Positions 59,714-64,000 of a stretch of 64,000 bases of DNA are shown one piece after another. Origin of the DNA: Chitinophaga parva (GTDB lineage: Bacteria > Bacteroidota > Bacteroidia > Chitinophagales > Chitinophagaceae); assembly GCF_003071345.1 (NCBI RefSeq), contig NZ_QCYK01000001.1, forward strand, positions 1,612,001 through 1,676,000, written 5' to 3'. Position 1 is the first letter of the stretch, and the number at the start of each line of letters is the position of its first letter. The notes beneath the pieces were generated by a model, which was not told where the DNA came from, searched no databases, and worked only from the letters and a program-made list of their open reading frames with translations. The translations under genes and the position numbers were made by a program.

Positions 59714-60715
59714 TTACTTGCCACCATTCAACCCCCACTTCACGTAGCTGGCACCCCAGGTAAACCCACCGCCAAACGCAGCAAGCACCAGGTTATCGCC
59801 TTGCTTCAACTGGTCCTGGTACTCCCAGAGACACAGCGGGATCGTAGCCGCGGTAGTATTTCCAAAATGGTCAATGTTGATCATCACTTTTTCTTCCGGC
59901 AGTCCCATACGCTGGGCCGTGGCATCGATGATGCGCTTGTTGGCCTGGTGCGGTACCAGCCAGGCTACGTCTTCAGACTGCAGTTTATTGCGCTGCATCA
60001 GGTCGTAGGCGGCATCTGCCATGTTAGACACGGCGTATTTGAACACCATTTTACCTTCCTGGTACACGTAGTGTTCGCGGTTGGTCACGGTTTCAATGGA
60101 GGCCGGTTTTACGGAACCACCCGCTTTCATATGCAGGTATTCGCGGCCATGGCCATCGCTTTTCAGGATGCTGTCCAGCAGGCCATAGCCTTCCGTGCTG
60201 GGTTCCAGCAGTACACCACCGGCGCCGTCGCCAAAGATGATGCAGGTAGTACGATCTGTATAGTCAATGATAGAGCTCATTTTATCGGCACCGATCACCA
60301 GTACGCGCTTGCAACGGCCACTTTCGATGAAACGGGCACCCGTATCCAGGGCGTAGAGGAAACCGGAGCAGGCCGCGCCAATGTCAAAGCCAAAAGCCTT
60401 GGTGGCGCCGATCTTGTCGGCCAGTACATTGGCAGTGGCCGGAAACACCATGTCCGGTGTTACGGTGGCTACGATGATCAGATCCAGGTCATCGGGCTGA
60501 AGGCCTTTCTTTTCCAGTATCTGACGGGCTACCGGCACACAAAGGTCGGAAGTGCCTTTGCCTTCACCTTTTAATATCCTGCGTTCTTTAATACCAGTGC
60601 GGGAAGTGATCCATTCATCTGTTGTGTCAATGATCTTCTCTAATTCCTGGTTCGTCAGTACATACTCGGGAACATACCCACCCACCGCCGTAATAGCGGC
60701 CGTTATTTTGCTCAT
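59714..60715 (-). CDS. fabH: Beta-ketoacyl-ACP synthase III
   Basis: FabH starts fatty acid synthesis by joining acetyl-CoA to malonyl-ACP. The 333-residue protein shows the triad Cys116 in IGAACSGFLYAL, His in WLVPHQANKRI near 251, and Asn in DHFGNTTAATIPLCLW near 281. The N-terminal ITAVGGYVPEYVLTN and TDEWITSRTGIKERR are also family marks. It is separate from fabD (57146) and on the other strand. A weak -7-like box TATTTTTA lies on the minus strand near 60746-60753. Confidence 0.97.
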   Translation of the reverse strand: MSKITAAITAVGGYVPEYVLTNQELEKIIDTTDEWITSRTGIKERRILKGEGKGTSDLCVPVARQILEKKGLQPDDLDLIIVATVTPDMVFPATANVLADKIGATKAFGFDIGAACSGFLYALDTGARFIESGRCKRVLVIGADKMSSIIDYTDRTTCIIFGDGAGGVLLEPSTEGYGLLDSILKSDGHGREYLHMKAGGSVKPASIETVTNREHYVYQEGKMVFKYAVSNMADAAYDLMQRNKLQSEDVAWLVPHQANKRIIDATAQRMGLPEEKVMINIDHFGNTTAATIPLCLWEYQDQLKQGDNLVLAAFGGGFTWGASYVKWGLNGGK

Positions 60716-60757
60716 ATTAAAATAAATAAGGTTATAAAACGCGGCGTAAAAATACCA

Positions 60758-60854
60758 TTAAATTCCAAAACCCAAATTTCAATTTCCAAAAACCACCCGT
60801 TAGTGGGAGGGAAGAGCGGTCACGGGCCCGTTCAGCCTGCAAATTGGAATTTAA
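60758..60854. repeat. Inverted repeat in the fabH/ruvA gap
   Basis: TTAAATTCCAA (60758-60768) and TTGGAATTTAA (60844-60854) are perfect complements about 75 bp apart. Inside lies CAATTTCCAAAAA (60780-60792), the complement of the TTGGAAATTG core seen elsewhere in the window. Confidence 0.65.
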
Positions 60855-60888
60855 GGTGATCAAAGGCGGTTTAACTCGTTGTAATTCG

Positions 60889-60896
60889 TAAGTTTG
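60889..60896 (+). promoter_or_regulatory. -7 box of ruvA
   Basis: TAAGTTTG fits TAnnTTTG exactly. It lies 26 bases before the ruvA ATG. GGTTTAAC about 14-20 bp upstream may be the -33 element but is not consensus. Confidence 0.6.
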
Positions 60897-60922
60897 TTGG
60901 ATATCGAACCTTACAAACCCTT

Positions 60923-61510
60923 ATGATCGCTTACCTCAATGGAAAATTAGCCTATAAATCGCCAGCCTTAGTACACCTCGATGTCAATGGCGTGGGCTAT
61001 GAAGTGCAGATCAGTCTTCACACGTATTCCCGCATCCAGGCGCTGGACCAGGTAAAACTGCTTACCTTCCTGCACATCAAGGAGGATGCCCATACCCTGT
61101 ACGGTTTTTTTGAAGAAGCTGAAAAGGCCATGTTCGTGGCCCTGCTGGGCGTATCCGGCATTGGCGCCGGCACGGCCCGTATGATGCTGAGCAGCCTTAC
61201 CCCCGAAGACCTGCAACGTGCCATCCTCATGGAAAATGAGCGCATGCTGGAAGGCGTAAAAGGCATAGGCGCCAAAACCGCCAAACGTATTATCCTGGAA
61301 CTGAAGGATAAACTCAAAAAGATTAAAGAAGATATTACACATTTATCTGTAGCCGTTCACAATACAATGGAGGATGATGCGTTAAATGCGTTAGTGACCT
61401 TGGGAATAGCCCGTAATATGGCTGAACAAGCTATCCAGAAAGTGATGAAATCCAATCCACAAACACAGGACCTGGAAGAACTGATAAAAAAAGCGCTGAA
61501 GAGTCTTTAA
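60923..61510 (+). CDS. ruvA: Holliday junction branch migration protein RuvA
   Basis: RuvA binds Holliday junctions as a tetramer and loads the RuvB motor. The 195-residue protein has the OB-fold start MIAYLNGKLAYKSPALVHL, FLHIKEDAHTLYGFF near 49-63, and the helix-hairpin-helix marks LLGVSGIGAGTARMML near 73-88 and VKGIGAKTAKRIILEL near 112-127. The C-terminal RuvB-binding domain holds ALVTLGIARNMAEQAI. It lies 120 bp before sprA; that order is common in Bacteroidota. Confidence 0.97.
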   Translation: MIAYLNGKLAYKSPALVHLDVNGVGYEVQISLHTYSRIQALDQVKLLTFLHIKEDAHTLYGFFEEAEKAMFVALLGVSGIGAGTARMMLSSLTPEDLQRAILMENERMLEGVKGIGAKTAKRIILELKDKLKKIKEDITHLSVAVHNTMEDDALNALVTLGIARNMAEQAIQKVMKSNPQTQDLEELIKKALKSL

Positions 61511-61630
61511 CTATCGTCTATATCAATTATCGTCGTATATCATTCAATCAAGGTTGAAAGTTGAGCGTCTGTACGCGCCCCAATTTTTAACCCAAACCTT
61601 TACCCTGACCGCTATAAAAACCTATTACGC

Positions 61631-64000
61631 TTGGCAAGGAAGACATATTTCGGTGCTTTTGCAGCAATAGGCGTTGTATCTTTTGTCATTTTTAACACCG
61701 CTGCGAGAAATATTAAACACCGGCCCTACGTGCCTTTTCTGCCTGGGATAACCCCCACTGAAACACCGGCCTCCACGCCCCGCACAAATGACAGGATGCT
61801 TGCTTTGCACCGGCAGCCTATTCTTACACCCGATACCGCATCCAAGGTGAAGGATACCACTGCCCCTGCAACAGCCGCTGATTCTCTTAAATACCCCATA
61901 CAAGACCGGCGTGGTACCGCGCTGACCGATCCGCAGCGCAATGCCGTGGACCTCTCAGACCCGAACGCGGTTAAAAAATCCGTGATCTACGACCCGGTGA
62001 CCAAGCAATACACCGTGTACGAGAAAGTGGGCGACCAATACTACCGCTATCCCACCATCCTCAGCTTTGATGACTATTACAAACTGCAGTCGGAAAGCGA
62101 CATGGATGACTACTGGCAAACCCGCTCCGGCTCCCTCAGTAACCTGAACCAGCGCGGCAGCGGCCCCACCCTGTACAAGAGCAACAGCCTCTTTGACCGC
62201 GTGTTTGGCGGCAATAAGGTGGACATCCGCCCCCAGGGCAACGTGGACCTCACCTTTGGCTACCAGGGACAGAACATCAAGAACCCGGTGCTGGTGGAAC
62301 AGGCCCGTAAGAACGGCACGTTCAACTTTGACATGAACATCAACATGAACGTGACCGGCCGTATCGGGGACAAGCTGAAGATCATCACTAATTATAACAC
62401 CCAGGCCAATTTCGACTTCCAGAACCAGATCAAACTGGAGTACACCGGTTATGATGATGAGATCATCAAAAAGATCGAGGCGGGTAACGTAAGCTTCCCG
62501 CTCAGAAGCTCCCTGATAGCCGGGGTGCAATCCCTGTTTGGGGTAAAGACCCAGTTGCAGTTTGGCCGCCTCACCGTGACCAGCGTGCTTTCCAACCAGA
62601 AATCGCAGAAACAGAACCTGCTGGTGAACGGGGGTGCACAACAACAGGACTTCACCATCACGGCAGACCAGTATGAAGACAACCGCCACTTCCTCATGGC
62701 CCAGTTCTTCCGCGACACGTTTAACTACGCCATGTCCAACCTGCCGCTCATCCGCTCCCAGGCAAACATTACCCGCCTGGAAGTGTGGGTGACCAACAAG
62801 ACCGGTGCCACCACCAACGCCCGCGACATAGTAGCCCTGGCCGACCTGGCGGAGTACAAGCCGTATAACAACAACGTGCATGCCCTTACGGCCAGCAAGG
62901 TACCCAACAATGGTACGAACGACCTTTACTCCAATCTTTACAACGATCCTGCTACCCGCAACACCGGTACCGTGGTAAGCCGCCTGCTGGCCATGGGCCT
63001 GGTACCCACGCAGGATTTTGAAAAAACATATGCCCATAAGCTCGACTCTACACAATACACTTTCAATAAGCAATTAGGTTTCATCTCCCTGGCACAGCAA
63101 CTACAGCCGGACGAAGTATTGGGCGTAGCCTACCAGTATACTTACAACGGGCGCGTGTACCAGGTGGGTGAATTTTCCCAGGACGTGCCACCAGACCAGA
63201 ACGATGCGGCTAATTCCCGCATCCTTTTCCTGAAAATGCTGAAGGCCACCTCCGCCCGCCCCCAGCTGCCCATCTGGGACCTGATGATGAAGAACATTTA
63301 CTCCACCGGGGCCTATGGCCTTACCCAGGCAGACTTCAAGCTGGATGTGTACTATAACGATCCCGGTGGTGAAGGCCGCGTGCCCAGCTACAAGCGTTAC
63401 TTCCCGGACGCGGTAGGCCAGTATTCCGGCGCCCCCCTGATCACGGTGCTGAACCTGGACCGCCTTAACTCCCAGAACGATCCCCAGCCCGATGGGGTGT
63501 TTGACTACGTGGAAGGCTATACGGTAAATTCACAGACCGGTAAGATCATGTTCCCCCAGCTGGAACCTTTTGCCCAGGGCGTGCGCCCGGCCTTTGGGGG
63601 CAATGCTACCCTGGAAAAGCAATATATGTACTCGCAGCTGTACGATTCAATCAAGGTGATCGCCCAGCAGTTTCCCCAGCTGAACCGCTACGTGCTGAAA
63701 GGCTCCTTCAAATCCACGGTGAGCAACAAGATCAGCCTCAATGCGCTGAACGTGCCGCAAGGCTCCGTGACCATCACGGCCGGTGGCCAGGTGCTGCGTG
63801 AAAACGTGGATTATATCATTGATTATAACCTGGGCCAGGTGACCATCCTGAACCAGGGCATTCTCAGTTCAGGTATGCCCGTGAACGTGCAGTTTGAGAA
63901 CAATGCCCTGTTTGGACAGCAGGTACGCAACTACTTCGGTACCCGCTTTGATTACCTGGTCAATGATAAACTGAGCCTGGGAGGTACCATTGTGCGCATG
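61631..64000 (+). CDS. sprA: T9SS translocon / gliding motility protein SprA (3' truncated)
   Basis: SprA is the giant outer-membrane barrel of the type IX translocon. The 790 visible residues run to the window edge; full proteins have more than 2000. After a short hydrophobic N-terminus (LARKTYFGAFAAIGVVSFVIF) comes a Thr/Pro-rich part, then SprA landmarks: PVTKQYTVYEKVGDQYYRYPT near 118-138 (landmark VYEKVGDQYYRYPT), RPQGNVDLTFGYQGQNIKNP near 200-219, NMNVTGRIGDKLKI near 240, QIKLEYTGYDDEIIKKIEAGN near 262-282 (landmark YTGYDDEIIKKIEAGN) and DYIIDYNLGQVTILNQGIL near 725. No ATG or GTG is in frame between the upstream stop at 61562 and this point, so TTG 61631 is taken as the start. Confidence 0.93.
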   Translation, partial: MARKTYFGAFAAIGVVSFVIFNTAARNIKHRPYVPFLPGITPTETPASTPRTNDRMLALHRQPILTPDTASKVKDTTAPATAADSLKYPIQDRRGTALTDPQRNAVDLSDPNAVKKSVIYDPVTKQYTVYEKVGDQYYRYPTILSFDDYYKLQSESDMDDYWQTRSGSLSNLNQRGSGPTLYKSNSLFDRVFGGNKVDIRPQGNVDLTFGYQGQNIKNPVLVEQARKNGTFNFDMNINMNVTGRIGDKLKIITNYNTQANFDFQNQIKLEYTGYDDEIIKKIEAGNVSFPLRSSLIAGVQSLFGVKTQLQFGRLTVTSVLSNQKSQKQNLLVNGGAQQQDFTITADQYEDNRHFLMAQFFRDTFNYAMSNLPLIRSQANITRLEVWVTNKTGATTNARDIVALADLAEYKPYNNNVHALTASKVPNNGTNDLYSNLYNDPATRNTGTVVSRLLAMGLVPTQDFEKTYAHKLDSTQYTFNKQLGFISLAQQLQPDEVLGVAYQYTYNGRVYQVGEFSQDVPPDQNDAANSRILFLKMLKATSARPQLPIWDLMMKNIYSTGAYGLTQADFKLDVYYNDPGGEGRVPSYKRYFPDAVGQYSGAPLITVLNLDRLNSQNDPQPDGVFDYVEGYTVNSQTGKIMFPQLEPFAQGVRPAFGGNATLEKQYMYSQLYDSIKVIAQQFPQLNRYVLKGSFKSTVSNKISLNALNVPQGSVTITAGGQVLRENVDYIIDYNLGQVTILNQGILSSGMPVNVQFENNALFGQQVRNYFGTRFDYLVNDKLSLGGTIVRM

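Noticed and set aside
61955..63073. 372-residue minus-strand frame opposite sprA
   Set aside because: The plus strand encodes continuous SprA sequence here; the minus frame is an antisense artefact.

Overview
The window is a 64 kb chromosomal segment of a Bacteroidota bacterium, most likely a member of the Chitinophagaceae (Chitinophaga-like). The evidence is: type IX secretion parts (PorD, SprA, and a secreted protein with a T9SS sorting tail); promoters with the Bacteroidota -7 box TAnnTTTG, and few Shine-Dalgarno sequences; a dcw cluster without murF or ddl; the futalosine menaquinone route; and a KUP/HtpG/OmpA/RecJ housekeeping set. No rRNA, tRNA, CRISPR array, transposase, integrase or prophage gene was seen. 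The window looks like core chromosome rather than an island.

Layout. 1-4437: nuoL (5' truncated by the window edge), nuoM, nuoN, the end of the complex I operon. 4591-5850: orphan MacB-type permease. 6005-11824: a catabolic cluster (GntP permease, RidA, D-serine dehydratase/D-threonine aldolase-fold enzyme, M19 dipeptidase, AraC regulator, atypical SDR). 11897-13003 (-): two small exported proteins. 13510-14591 (-): rpsF-rpsR-rplI. 14806-18084 (-): 1092-aa T9SS-exported endonuclease/exonuclease/phosphatase protein. 18348-28202: htpG, a lipoprotein esterase, recJ (-), polyprenyl synthase (-), a very strongly expressed ompA-like gene, kup. 28437-44965 (-): full dcw cluster mraZ-rsmH-ftsL-ftsI-murE-mraY-murD-ftsW-murG-murC-ftsQ-ftsA-ftsZ. 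45606-49611: bamD-rpoZ-coaBC-porD-DUF4296. 49689-51637: scoA, a DUF4240 gene and scoB. 51965-54180: class IV aminotransferase and photolyase. 54199-55703 (-): mqnD, mqnB. 55838-58027: queD, folE, fabD. 58345-60715: GNAT (-), a Nudix-fold regulator, fabH (-). 60923-61510: ruvA. 61631 to the window end: sprA, running off the 3' edge.

How the genes work together. The dcw cluster supplies the lipid I/II steps from MurE to MurG and the divisome from FtsL to FtsZ. The DNPR motif of MurE points to meso-diaminopimelate peptidoglycan. MqnB, MqnD and the long-chain polyprenyl synthase belong to menaquinone synthesis, which fits the menaquinone-linked complex I encoded at the left edge. BamD, PorD, SprA and the T9SS cargo belong to outer-membrane assembly and secretion.

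The most interesting functional hypothesis is the 6.0-10.1 kb cluster. A DsdX/GntP-family importer, a fold-type III PLP enzyme with a His-x-Cys zinc motif, RidA and an M19 dipeptidase together read as a module for taking up and deaminating D-serine or D-threonine, perhaps released from L-D dipeptides. The most interesting non-coding signals are four 10-bp-periodic GTG boxes over the mraZ promoter, a family of intergenic inverted repeats built on TTGGAAATTGT, a 27-bp direct repeat inside the dcw cluster, and several -7 boxes lying only a few bases before the start codon.
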